Under the pieces are notes generated by a model that had not been told where the DNA came from, did not search any database, and saw nothing but the letters and a program-made list of their open reading frames with translations. Source: DAOUFU01 sp034429275 (lineage in GTDB: Bacteria; Chloroflexota; Anaerolineae; Aggregatilineales; Aggregatilineaceae). From it: DNA of 42,092 nucleotides. Made by a program: the position numbers and the translations under genes. Each line of letters opens with the position of its first letter. Position 1 is the stretch's first letter. The stretch lies in assembly GCA_034429275.1 (NCBI GenBank), contig DAOUFU010000225.1, positions 1-42,092 of the forward strand, in the 5' to 3' direction. Below are positions 1 to 7,889 of the stretch, in pieces.

Positions 1-113
1 GCCTTGCTCGCGACTACGAGCGTTTGCCTGACACCTTGAAAGGCTTGCATTTCTTGGCCTTTGCTATTTTGATGGCAAATCAGTTCGTTCGGTTGATGGC
101 TCATGTGCTCTAA
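1..113 (+). CDS. Transposase, IS5-family-like, C-terminal fragment
   Basis: Reading from base 3, the frame stays open for 36 codons to a TAA at 111-113. The peptide begins LARDYERLPDTLKGLHFLAF. The motif RDYERL followed by a hydrophobic helix is characteristic of the C-terminus of IS4/IS5-type DDE transposases, where the last catalytic Glu lies just upstream. Only this tail is inside the window, so the catalytic residues and intactness cannot be judged. It is in the same orientation as the alpha-glucuronidase gene that starts about 70 bases further on. The family assignment rests on this short motif only. Confidence 0.65.
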   Translation, partial: LARDYERLPDTLKGLHFLAFAILMANQFVRLMAHVL

Positions 114-128
114 AGTGCATAACAGCCT
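1..128 (+). mobile_element. Right end of an IS5-family-like insertion sequence (partial)
   Basis: The first 113 bases encode the last 36 residues of a DDE transposase, so the window opens inside an insertion sequence. After the stop codon comes a short tail, AAAGTGCATAACAGCCT, which looks like an IS terminal repeat. It is followed at 129-132 by CTAA, which fits the YTAR target preference known for part of the IS5 family. The exact boundary near 128 is inferred, because the left terminal repeat and the other copy of the target duplication lie outside the window. Confidence 0.6.
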
Positions 129-145
129 CTAACTGTATCCGATTG

Positions 146-160
146 TGGACGATTCGTCCA
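146..160. promoter_or_regulatory. 15-bp perfect palindrome before the alpha-glucuronidase gene
   Basis: TGGACGA-T-TCGTCCA has perfect 7-bp arms around one central base. It ends 10 bases before the Shine-Dalgarno sequence (GGAGGAAG, 171-178) of the alpha-glucuronidase gene. Size, symmetry and position suit an operator for a LacI- or GntR-type sugar regulator. No such regulator is encoded nearby, so this is inference from position. Confidence 0.4.
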
Positions 161-184
161 TATCCGGCTTTGGAGGAAGATCGC

Positions 185-2320
185 ATGGCCCAGCCCTCTT
201 TTTCACGCTGTATCGAAGATGGATACGAGCTTTGGCTGCGCTACATCCCGCCCGGCGACGAACCGCTGCTGGCCGCCTACCGCGCGGCGCTGACCCACGT
301 TGTGATCGACGGGGCGACCGCAACGCGGCGCGCAGCGCGCGACGAAATCGCGCGCGGGCTGGCGGGTCTGCTGGGCACGCCGGTTCCGCTGGCGGACCAG
401 GTCGGACCCGGCGCGCTGGTGATCGGCACGCCGGTCAGCAGCCCGGTGATCGCAGGGCTGCCGCTGGCGGCGGAGCTGAACGCGCTGGGCGATGAAGGCT
501 ACACCGTCCGGCGCGACACCTGGCAGGGCCGCCCGATCCTGGTCATCGCGGCCAACACAGACTCCGGCCTGCTTTACGGCACGTTCGCCTTGCTGCGCCA
601 CCTCCAGACTCACCAGCCGCTCGATGCGCTGCCCCTCACCAGCGCGCCCAGGGTGCGGCTGCGGATGCTCAACCACTGGGATAACCTGGATCGCACCATC
701 GAGCGCGGCTATGCCGGGTTTTCGCTGTGGGACTGGCACAAGCTGCCCCACTATCTCTCGCCCCAGTATACCGATTATGCCCGCGCCTGTGCTTCGATTG
801 GCCTCAACGGCACGGTGCTGACCAATGTCAACGCCAATGCGCTGATCCTGACGCGGCCCTACCTGCTCAAAACGGCGGCGCTGGCCGATGTCTTCCGCCC
901 CTATGGGCTGCGAGTGTACCTCACCGCGCGCTTCAGCGCCCCCATCGAGATCGGCGGGCTGACGACGGCGGACCCGCTCGCGCCGCAGGTCCGCGACTGG
1001 TGGCGCGCCAAGATTGACGAGGTGTACGGCATCATCCCCGATTTTGGCGGCTTCTTGGTCAAGGCCAATTCCGAAGGGCAGCCCGGTCCGCACGACTACG
1101 GGCGTTCGCACAGCGACGGCGCGAATCTGCTGGCCGACGCGCTGGCCCCGCATGGCGGCGTGGTGATCTGGCGCGCGTTTGTCTACGATGCGGACGTGCC
1201 CGAAGACCGCGCCAAGCAGGCCTATAACGACCTGGTTCCCCAGGATGGCAGCTTCCACCCCAACGCGCTGCTGCAGGTCAAAAATGGGCCGATCGACTTC
1301 CAGCCGCGCGAGCCGCACCATACACTGTTCGGCGCAATGCCGCACACGCCGCTGATGCTCGAAGTGCAGATCACCCAGGAATACCTGGGGTTTGCGACTC
1401 ACCTGGCCTATCTTGCCCCGATGTACGAAGAGACGCTCGATGCCGATACCTGCTGCCAGGGGCCAGGGTCGCTGGTGGCGCACGTGATCGACGGCAGCCT
1501 GGACGGGCACGCGCTGTCGGGCATGGCGGGCGTGTCGAACATCGGCAACGAACGCAACTGGTGCGGGCATCCCTTCGCGGCGGCCAACTGGTACGCCTTC
1601 GGGCGGCTGGCCTGGGATCACCGCCTGCCGTCGGAGGTCATCGCCGACGAATGGCTGCGCATGACCTTCAGCAACGATCCCCGCTTCGTGGAACCGGCCC
1701 GCTCGATGATGATGGCTTCGCGCGAGGCGGTAGTCCACTATATGACACCGTTGGGCCTGCATCACCTGATGGCGCGCGATCACCACTACGGCCCCGGCCC
1801 CTGGGTGACCGGCGGGCGCGCCGACTGGACCTCGGTCTACTATCACCGCGCGGATCGAGAGGGAATCGGCTTCGACCGCACCGAGACCGGCAGCAACGCG
1901 GTCAGTCACTACTGCCCGCCCTACCGTGACCAACTGGCCCGGTTGGAAACCTGCCCGGAAAACCTGCTGCTGTGGTTCCACCACGTGCCCTGGAACTACC
2001 GGATGCGGTCCGGGCGGACGCTGTGGGACGAACTGTGCTTGACGTATCAGCAAGGTGTCGATGAGGTGCGGCAGATGCAGCGAACCTGGAACTCGCTGAT
2101 CGACCTGGTGGATCGTGAGCGGTTTGTCCATGTGGAGTCGCTGCTGCGCATTCAGGAAGCTGAGGCGCGCTGGTGGCGCGATGCCTGCCTGCTCTATTTC
2201 CAGACCTTCTCGCAGCAGCCGATCCCGGCAGGAGTCGAGTCGCCCGCCGGGACTCTCGACGATTACATGAACCTGACTCACTACTACGTGCCTGGCATCC
2301 GCGAACGGCGGTTCGGGTAA
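185..2320 (+). CDS. aguA: Alpha-glucuronidase, glycoside hydrolase family 67
   Basis: GH67 enzymes remove (4-O-methyl)glucuronic acid from the non-reducing end of xylo-oligosaccharides, usually inside the cell. The 711-residue product starts its family similarity at once (DGYELWLRY near residue 12). It carries KANSEGQPGP with the predicted general acid E297, then QVKNGPIDFQPREP with D371 and ITQEYLG with E399. The 28-residue spacing of the last two matches the two catalytic carboxylates known in characterised GH67 enzymes. There is no signal peptide. I chose the ATG at 185 because GGAGGAAG lies 6 bases upstream; an ATG at 143 would add 14 residues unlike the family. Full family length. An IS end lies immediately upstream, and no xylanase or sugar transporter is seen in the window. 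Confidence 0.95.
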   Translation: MAQPSFSRCIEDGYELWLRYIPPGDEPLLAAYRAALTHVVIDGATATRRAARDEIARGLAGLLGTPVPLADQVGPGALVIGTPVSSPVIAGLPLAAELNALGDEGYTVRRDTWQGRPILVIAANTDSGLLYGTFALLRHLQTHQPLDALPLTSAPRVRLRMLNHWDNLDRTIERGYAGFSLWDWHKLPHYLSPQYTDYARACASIGLNGTVLTNVNANALILTRPYLLKTAALADVFRPYGLRVYLTARFSAPIEIGGLTTADPLAPQVRDWWRAKIDEVYGIIPDFGGFLVKANSEGQPGPHDYGRSHSDGANLLADALAPHGGVVIWRAFVYDADVPEDRAKQAYNDLVPQDGSFHPNALLQVKNGPIDFQPREPHHTLFGAMPHTPLMLEVQITQEYLGFATHLAYLAPMYEETLDADTCCQGPGSLVAHVIDGSLDGHALSGMAGVSNIGNERNWCGHPFAAANWYAFGRLAWDHRLPSEVIADEWLRMTFSNDPRFVEPARSMMMASREAVVHYMTPLGLHHLMARDHHYGPGPWVTGGRADWTSVYYHRADREGIGFDRTETGSNAVSHYCPPYRDQLARLETCPENLLLWFHHVPWNYRMRSGRTLWDELCLTYQQGVDEVRQMQRTWNSLIDLVDRERFVHVESLLRIQEAEARWWRDACLLYFQTFSQQPIPAGVESPAGTLDDYMNLTHYYVPGIRERRFG

Positions 2321-2328
2321 GAGCGAGT

Positions 2329-2350
2329 GAGGGGTGCCGCAGCACCCCTC
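2329..2350. terminator. Hairpin between convergent genes
   Basis: GAGGGGTGC and GCACCCCTC form a perfect 9-bp stem around a CGCA loop, 8 bases after the alpha-glucuronidase stop. It lies between two convergent genes, so it can serve both. No clear T-tract follows on either strand. Confidence 0.5.
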
Positions 2351-2380
2351 GTCGCGAGGCTTTGCGCAGCCCTGGCTGGG

Positions 2381-2899
2381 TCAGCGGTTCAGCACGCGCT
2401 TGAGATCGGCGGCCCAGGCGCGGATGGCGTCCCAATCGCGGTGATCGCCCTCGGACCAGATGCCCATCAGGATGGTAAGGCGGAACATCAGCCGCTTGGT
2501 CCACGAGGGCACCGTGTTCAGATAGAGCGCCCCGGCGAAGTACCCTTCCTTGACCGGCCTGACCAGCGCGCGCACCGGCTGCATCCAGTCGGCGACAGCG
2601 GCGTGATATTTCTCGTTCTTCATGCTCATGGTCATACACACCAGGAAGGCGGCAAAGGGCTTCTGGGCCAGCGCCGCCCGGTGAGTCTTCACAAAGTCCA
2701 TGGCTTCGGGCAGCCAGATTTTGCCTTGGATAGCGCTGCCGGCCACTACCGCGCGGTAGGGCGAGAGGTCTGTCACTTCTTGCATGGGGCGCACTTCGAC
2801 CGGGGTGCCGTCTTCGGCCAATACCTGGCCGATGGTTTCGGCGACGCCCCTGGTGGACCCGGCGCGCGTGGCATAGGTGACCAGAATGGGTTGTGTCAT
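2381..2899 (-). CDS. Flavodoxin-domain protein (HemG/protoporphyrinogen-oxidase-like)
   Basis: A 172-residue flavodoxin fold. The FMN-phosphate loop TYATRAGSTRGVAE lies near residue 9, and the central strand reads YRAVVAGSAIQGKIWLPEAM, with the GSAI/G.W pattern seen in the Flavodoxin_5 group that includes HemG. It is probably an FMN-binding electron-transfer protein or a menaquinone-dependent oxidoreductase. Heme synthesis is not implied by its neighbours. The ATG at 2899 has GGGAG about 8 bases upstream. It stands alone: a terminator (3039-3067) separates it from the ABC operon on the same strand. A TATAAT-like box lies at 2959-2964 without a convincing -35. Confidence 0.8.
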   Translation of the reverse strand: MTQPILVTYATRAGSTRGVAETIGQVLAEDGTPVEVRPMQEVTDLSPYRAVVAGSAIQGKIWLPEAMDFVKTHRAALAQKPFAAFLVCMTMSMKNEKYHAAVADWMQPVRALVRPVKEGYFAGALYLNTVPSWTKRLMFRLTILMGIWSEGDHRDWDAIRAWAADLKRVLNR

Positions 2900-2958
2900 G
2901 ATGGGTTCTCCCTGGCTGCGACCGGATGGGGATCAAAAGGTGTCCGGCAGTGACGCAT

Positions 2959-2964
2959 ATTATA
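2959..2964 (-). promoter_or_regulatory. Possible -10 box of the flavodoxin-like gene
   Basis: On the minus strand these six bases read TATAAT, 60 bases before the ATG at 2899 and downstream of the ABC-operon terminator. No good -35 hexamer is seen at 16-18 bases spacing, so support is limited to the -10 match and its position. Confidence 0.35.
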
Positions 2965-3038
2965 ACGTCGAGCGTTTTATGCGCACCTCTGGCAAAAACA
3001 GCCCTCGCGGAGTAATCGCTCCGACATATCCACGCACG

Positions 3039-3067
3039 AAAAGGCCAGGGCAGTCCCCTGGCCTTTT
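3039..3067 (-). terminator. Rho-independent terminator of the MarR/ABC operon
   Basis: AAAAGGCCAGGG and CCCTGGCCTTTT form a perfect 12-bp stem with a five-base loop, 46 bases after the stop of the second ABC gene. On the minus strand the stem ends in TTTT, as in intrinsic terminators. The A/T ends also make it usable on the other strand. Confidence 0.8.
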
Positions 3068-3112
3068 GAGTTGCCTGGTGCGGGTTGAGCGCTCCAGGTG
3101 TGACACATCGAC

Positions 3113-4996
3113 TCAGGCGGCGTGATTGGCCTCCACGCGCTCGAACTGGCTGTTATACAGCTCAGCATAGAAGCCGTTGCGCGCCAGCAGTTCGTCGTGT
3201 GTCCCCTGTTCCACGATGTCACCCTCGTCCATCACCAGAATCCAGTCTGCGTTGCGAATGGTCGAGAGCCGGTGGGCGATCACAAAACTGGTGCGCCCGT
3301 GCATCAGGGCATCCATCGCCTTTTGGATCAGAATCTCGGTGCGCGTATCAACTGAGCTGGTCGCCTCATCGAGGATCAACATCTGCGGATCGGAGAGGAT
3401 CGCGCGGGCGATGGTCAGCAACTGCTTCTGGCCCTGCGAGATGTTGGTCGTCTCTTCATTCAGCACCGTCTGGTAGCCGTCGGGCAGGGTGCGCACGAAG
3501 TGATCGACATGGGCGGCTTTGGCGGCGGCGATCACTTCGTCGTCGGTGGCATCCAGCCGCCCGTAGCGGATGTTCTCCATGATGGTGCCGTTGTAGAGCC
3601 AGGCATCCTGCAAGACCATGCCGAACAGGTCGCGCAGGCTGTCGCGGGTGAACTCGGTGATGTTGTGCCCGTCGATCAGGATCGCGCCGCTGTTGACATC
3701 GTAGAAGCGCATCAGCAGCTTAACCATGGTGGTCTTGCCTGCGCCGGTCGGCCCGACGATGGCGATCTTCTGGCCGGGCTGCACCGAGGCGGAGAAGTCG
3801 TTGATGATGATCTTGTCCGGGCTGTAGCCGAAGTGCACGTTCTGGAACTCGACCTGGCCCGATACTTTCTCCAGGCGGACGGGATTCGCCGTGTCGGGCG
3901 TTTCCTCGGCCTCGTCGAGGAACTCGAACACGCGCTCGGCAGCGGCGGCGGTCTGCTGCAGGATGTTGGCGATATTGGCAAGCTGGCCCATCGGCTGGGT
4001 GAACATGCGCACATACTGGACAAACGCCTGGATGTCGCCCACCGTGATCCGGCCCCGCGCCGCCATCCATCCGCCCAGGATGCTCACCACCACGTAGCTG
4101 AGGTTGCCGACAAAGCCCATGATCGGCATCATCAAGCCGGACAAAAACTGCGCCTTCCACGCCGATTTGTAGAGCGTGTTGTTGAGCGAGTCGAACTGGG
4201 CGATGCTTTTCTCTTCGCCGTTGAATGCCTTCACCACCTGGTGCCCGCCGTACATTTCTTCCACGTGCCCGTTGACATGACCCAGGTAATCCTGCTGCTG
4301 CTTGAAATACTTCTGCGAGATGCGCATCACCGAGCCGAGGATGCCGAACGACAGCGGGATCATCAACAGGGCCGCCAGAGTCATCACCCAACTGATCGAC
4401 AGCATCATGATCAGCACGCCGATCATCGAGGTGATCGAGGTGATGAGCTGCATCAGGCTCTGGTTCAGGGTCTGGCTGACGGTATCGACGTCGTTGGTGA
4501 TGCGCGAGAGCACCTCGCCCTGGTTGGTGCCGTCGAAGTAGCGGAGCGGCATCCGGTTGATTTTGCGCGAGATATCGCGGCGGAAACGGTAGCTCACCTG
4601 CATCGACACGCCCGACATAGTCCAGCCCTGGATATAGCTGAACACGGTCGCCAGCAGGTAGAGCACCAGCATGGTCAGCATGATGTTGCCGATGTAGTCG
4701 AAATCGATGCCCGTGCCTGTGCCGGACATCTGGCCCATCACGCCCTCGAACAGTTTGGTGGTGGCCTTGCCCATGATCTTCGGGCCGATCACCGAGAAAA
4801 CGGTCGAGGCGATGGCGAACACCAGCACGATGATCAGCGACCATTTGTACGCGCTGAGATACTCCATCAGCCGGCGTAGGGTGCCTTTGAAGTCGCGCGC
4901 TTTTTCGCCGGCCATCATCAAGCCCGGAGGCCCGCCGTGACGTGGGCCGCCGGGTCGAAAACCATCGCGTCGCTGAAGAGGACCGCCGAGTGCCAT
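3113..4996 (-). CDS. ABC exporter half-transporter, canonical-ATPase subunit of a heterodimer
   Basis: A type IV ABC exporter half of 627 residues: about six membrane segments, then a nucleotide-binding domain with Walker A GPTGAGKTT near residue 413 and Walker B LILDEATSSVD with the catalytic Glu present. The signature loop is ISQGQKQ instead of SGGQ. The upstream gene has the reciprocal pattern (Asp for the Walker B Glu, normal SGGQ). The pair therefore makes one degenerate and one active ATP site, as in TM287/288- and LmrCD-type multidrug exporters. The ATG overlaps the upstream stop as TAATG, with GGAGG 7 bases before it, so translation is probably coupled. The N-terminus is Gly/Arg-rich for about 25 residues. 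Substrate unknown; a drug or lipid is likely given the MarR regulator. Confidence 0.93.
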   Translation of the reverse strand: MALGGPLQRRDGFRPGGPRHGGPPGLMMAGEKARDFKGTLRRLMEYLSAYKWSLIIVLVFAIASTVFSVIGPKIMGKATTKLFEGVMGQMSGTGTGIDFDYIGNIMLTMLVLYLLATVFSYIQGWTMSGVSMQVSYRFRRDISRKINRMPLRYFDGTNQGEVLSRITNDVDTVSQTLNQSLMQLITSITSMIGVLIMMLSISWVMTLAALLMIPLSFGILGSVMRISQKYFKQQQDYLGHVNGHVEEMYGGHQVVKAFNGEEKSIAQFDSLNNTLYKSAWKAQFLSGLMMPIMGFVGNLSYVVVSILGGWMAARGRITVGDIQAFVQYVRMFTQPMGQLANIANILQQTAAAAERVFEFLDEAEETPDTANPVRLEKVSGQVEFQNVHFGYSPDKIIINDFSASVQPGQKIAIVGPTGAGKTTMVKLLMRFYDVNSGAILIDGHNITEFTRDSLRDLFGMVLQDAWLYNGTIMENIRYGRLDATDDEVIAAAKAAHVDHFVRTLPDGYQTVLNEETTNISQGQKQLLTIARAILSDPQMLILDEATSSVDTRTEILIQKAMDALMHGRTSFVIAHRLSTIRNADWILVMDEGDIVEQGTHDELLARNGFYAELYNSQFERVEANHAA

Positions 4997-7167
4997 TATG
5001 CTACCTCCAAACCAAGCTGTGATGTTGCGATCTCGCGGTACACCTCGCAGCTTGCCATCAGCTCCGCGTGGGTGCCCTTGCCGACGATCTTGCCTTCGTC
5101 GAGCACGATGATCTGCTCTGCGTTCAGGATGGTCGAGACGCGCTGCGTCACGATCAAGACCGTGCTGCCGCCGGTGTGTTCTTTGAGCGCGCGGCGCAGC
5201 GCGGCATCGGTGCGGAAGTCCAGGCCGCTGAAAGTATCGTCGAAAATGTAGATGGGGGCCTTCTTGACCAGCGCGCGCGCAATCGAGAGGCGCTGGCGCT
5301 GCCCGCCGGAGACATTGGTCCCACCCTGGCTGATCTCGGTCGCCATGCCGTCGGGTTTTTCGGCGATGAAGCTGCTGGCCTGGGCGATCTCCGTTGCTTC
5401 GGCCAGGTCTGCCGCGCTGGCATTTTCGTTGGCATAGCGCAGGTTGCTCTCGATGGTCCCGGAGAACAGGGTCGCCTGCTGGGGCATGTAGCCGATCCTG
5501 GCGCGCAGGTCGTGCTGCGTCACCTCGCGGATATCCACACCGCTCACCAGGATGGCCCCTTCGGTGACATCATAGAAGCGCGGGATCAGGTTAATCAGGG
5601 TGGACTTGCCGGAGCCGGTGGAGCCGATGAAGGCGGTTGTCTGGCCGGGCCGCGCCACGAAGTTGATATCGTGCAGCACGTCGGCTTCGGCACCGGGATA
5701 GCGGAACGACACATGGCGGAATTCCACTGTGCCAACGAATGGGGTAGGGAAGGTTTTGGGCTGCGCGGCATCGCGGATGCCCGGCTCGGTCGCCAGCACA
5801 TCGGCGATGCGTGCGCCAGAGACCGACGCGCGCGGCAGGATGATGAACATGAGCGACACCATGAAGAACGAGAACACCACGTGGATCGCGTACTGCATGA
5901 AGGCCATCATGTCGCCCACCTGCATCGATGACTTGGCGACCTGGTGTGCACCCACCCAGATGATCAGCAGCGACAGGCCGTTCATGATCAGCATCATCAT
6001 GGGGAACATGATCGCCATCGCCCGGTTGATGAACAGCGCGGTGTTGGTCAGTTCCTGGTTGGCGCGGTCGAAGCGCGCTTCTTCGAATGCCTGCGTGTTG
6101 AAAGCCCGCACCACCATGATGCCCGACAGGTTCTCGCGGGCGATCAGGTTGAGGCGGTCGATCAGGCTTTGCACGATGCGGAACTTGGGCAGCGCCACCA
6201 TGAACAACGTGATGATCAAGGCCAGCAACACGCCGACGGCCAGCGCGATGATCCACCACATCGACGCGCCGGTGTGCAGCGCCTTGATGATGCCGCCGAT
6301 GCCCATAATGGGCGCGAAGACAGCGATTCGCAGCAGCATGATGATCACCATCTGCACCTGGGTCACATCGTTGGTGGAGCGGGTGATGAGCGAGGCCGTC
6401 GAGAAGGTGTCGAACTCCGAATTGGAGAAGCGCATGATCTTCTGGAACAGGTCACGGCGCAGATCGCGCCCGGCCCCCGCCGAAATCCGGGCGGCCAGCC
6501 AGCCTACGCTCACCGTGGCCGCCGCCGAGATCAGCGCCAGGCCCAGCATCATCAGCCCGGCGCGGATGATGTAGCGCGTCTGGATGCGGTCGGTCTCCAC
6601 GCCGAGCGCGGCATATTCCGCCTTGATGACGCGCGAAGCCGCCTGGATGATGCCGTCGGTGCCCATCGGCGCGTACATCTTCTCGATGCTCTCGCGCATC
6701 TGCTGGCGCGCCTCGGCGGGCAGGGCAGCAGGGTCAGCCCCTGGCTGTTCTTCGGCCCTGCGCTCCGCCCCGTTGACGGCCATCAGCGCGACGCCCATCA
6801 CCGGGTTCAGCCGGTCGATGACCTCGTCGGGTGCATCGTCCAGCACGTAGATGGGCGCATCGGCCAGCGCGGGGTAGTCGTCGAGCGTGCTTCGGTAGCG
6901 TGGGGATTGCTCATCTACCAGGGTATAGTGCTGCAAGACCTCGGCCTGCTCGTCTTCGGTCAAAAACAGCAGCAGCCGCTCCATTTCGCTTTGGCGAATG
7001 GCGCGCGGCACGGCGTCCTGAATGCCCGCCTGCTGGATGCCGACATTGACGATTCGCGCCATGTAGTCGGGCAGAGTCAGGTCGGTGATCGCCTGCGTGA
7101 ACAGCAGCGCGATGGCGATGGCGATGGGGACGCGGAACGGTTTGAGATAGCGTGCGAGTCGTAGCAT
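4996..7167 (-). CDS. ABC exporter half-transporter, degenerate-ATPase subunit with a large outer loop
   Basis: This 723-residue exporter half is the partner of the next gene. Walker A is GSTGSGKST near residue 516 and the signature VSGGQRQ is normal. Walker B reads IYIFDDTFSGLD, with Asp replacing the catalytic Glu, as in the non-hydrolytic site of heterodimeric exporters. Between the first and second membrane segments (residues about 35-195) lies a hydrophilic, charged insertion of some 160 residues, predicted extracytoplasmic; most homologues have a short loop here. Extracytoplasmic insertions are known in some heterodimeric exporters such as BmrCD. The gene is second in the MarR operon, 106 bases after the regulator. 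The ATG at 7167 is preceded by GAGGA. Confidence 0.93.
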   Translation of the reverse strand: MLRLARYLKPFRVPIAIAIALLFTQAITDLTLPDYMARIVNVGIQQAGIQDAVPRAIRQSEMERLLLFLTEDEQAEVLQHYTLVDEQSPRYRSTLDDYPALADAPIYVLDDAPDEVIDRLNPVMGVALMAVNGAERRAEEQPGADPAALPAEARQQMRESIEKMYAPMGTDGIIQAASRVIKAEYAALGVETDRIQTRYIIRAGLMMLGLALISAAATVSVGWLAARISAGAGRDLRRDLFQKIMRFSNSEFDTFSTASLITRSTNDVTQVQMVIIMLLRIAVFAPIMGIGGIIKALHTGASMWWIIALAVGVLLALIITLFMVALPKFRIVQSLIDRLNLIARENLSGIMVVRAFNTQAFEEARFDRANQELTNTALFINRAMAIMFPMMMLIMNGLSLLIIWVGAHQVAKSSMQVGDMMAFMQYAIHVVFSFFMVSLMFIILPRASVSGARIADVLATEPGIRDAAQPKTFPTPFVGTVEFRHVSFRYPGAEADVLHDINFVARPGQTTAFIGSTGSGKSTLINLIPRFYDVTEGAILVSGVDIREVTQHDLRARIGYMPQQATLFSGTIESNLRYANENASAADLAEATEIAQASSFIAEKPDGMATEISQGGTNVSGGQRQRLSIARALVKKAPIYIFDDTFSGLDFRTDAALRRALKEHTGGSTVLIVTQRVSTILNAEQIIVLDEGKIVGKGTHAELMASCEVYREIATSQLGLEVA

Positions 7168-7273
7168 GGTTCCTCACATGGGCAGCCCCCACCCGGCAGC
7201 CAACCGGAAGGTCGGAGGGCAAGGGCCGCGCAGTTTCTATGTTGTCTTCTATGTTGTCAACGATGTTATGTGC

Positions 7274-7753
7274 TCAATCGTCCGGCAGGTCACACTTTGA
7301 ATCGGCAAAGTGGGGGTGTTCTGCCAGGGCACGTTTCAGCGCCCGGATGAACACCTGGGCGGCATCCAGTTCGTTCGGCTCAAAATGAGCCAGAAAGCCC
7401 GCGACAAACTCCGTCATCTGGTCTGTGGCAAGCCGGGCGCGCGCCATGCCTTCGGGCGTTACCTGCAGCCGGGCCTGCCGCCGGTCGTCCGGGTCGGGGA
7501 CGCGAACGACCCACCCGCGCTCGACCAATCCCTGGATCAGCGTGCTGGCCGCTTGCAGGCTGACCCCGCGCTTTTTCGCCAGCGCGCTGACAGTCTGCGG
7601 ATGGTGAGCCAGGAACAACAGCACGCGGACCTGCATCAGCGTAGAGAGTTCCGGGTCTATCGACCGGACGAACTGGTCCATCATGTGCTTGAGCTGGGGC
7701 ATGATGTCGAGCAGTTCAGTGGCCACGATGTGAGGGGATGGAGGGGAGTTCAT
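7274..7753 (-). CDS. MarR-family transcriptional regulator of the ABC operon
   Basis: A winged-helix regulator of 159 residues. Helix-turn-helix residues VSALAKKRGVSLQAASTLI precede the wing, which has the typical VRVPDPDDRRQARLQVTPEG pattern (D.RR). MarR proteins usually repress their own operon and release DNA on binding a small aromatic or toxic ligand. It is first in an operon with two ABC exporter halves, so it probably controls efflux. I chose the ATG at 7753. A TTG start at 7780 would place the palindrome at 7758-7776 inside the coding region and lacks a ribosome-binding site, although the ribosome-binding site of the ATG is also weak (AAGG about 11 bases away). Confidence 0.9.
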   Translation of the reverse strand: MNSPPSPHIVATELLDIMPQLKHMMDQFVRSIDPELSTLMQVRVLLFLAHHPQTVSALAKKRGVSLQAASTLIQGLVERGWVVRVPDPDDRRQARLQVTPEGMARARLATDQMTEFVAGFLAHFEPNELDAAQVFIRALKRALAEHPHFADSKCDLPDD

Positions 7754-7757
7754 TAAA

Positions 7758-7776
7758 TAATCAACCTTGTTGACTA
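7758..7776. promoter_or_regulatory. Candidate MarR operator in the leader
   Basis: TAATCAAC-CTT-GTTGACTA is a 19-bp palindrome with 7 of 8 arm positions matching. Its TCAAC/GTTGA core resembles many MarR-family boxes. It lies 4 bases before the chosen regulator start codon and just downstream of the predicted transcription start, where bound repressor would block transcription or the ribosome site. Inference from symmetry and position. Confidence 0.55.
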
Positions 7777-7784
7777 TCAAGCGA

Positions 7785-7823
7785 GATGATAATCATCATA
7801 GTTGATGAAATGGATTGAGTCAA
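7785..7823 (-). promoter_or_regulatory. Promoter of the MarR/ABC operon with an overlapping palindrome
   Basis: On the minus strand TTGACT (7823-7818), a 17-base spacer and TATGAT (7800-7795) form a near-consensus sigma-70-type promoter. Transcription would start near 7788. GATGAT-A-ATCATC (7785-7797) is a perfect 6-bp-arm palindrome covering part of the -10 and the predicted start. With the palindrome at 7758-7776 it suggests two operator sites for autoregulation. Confidence 0.7.
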
Positions 7824-7889
7824 GACTCTGGGTGGGCAGCGGTGGGGAATGGGGCAGTCACGGGGCAGCGCGAGCCGCTACGTGAGCCG

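Noticed and set aside
203..2281. Long open frame antisense to the alpha-glucuronidase gene
   Set aside because: It mirrors the GC-rich third positions of the GH67 gene, has no family similarity and no ribosome-binding site.
3500..4879. 459-codon plus-strand frame over the ABC gene
   Set aside because: Composition is His/Asp/Arg/Gln-rich in the manner of antisense shadows; the minus strand has all ABC motifs.
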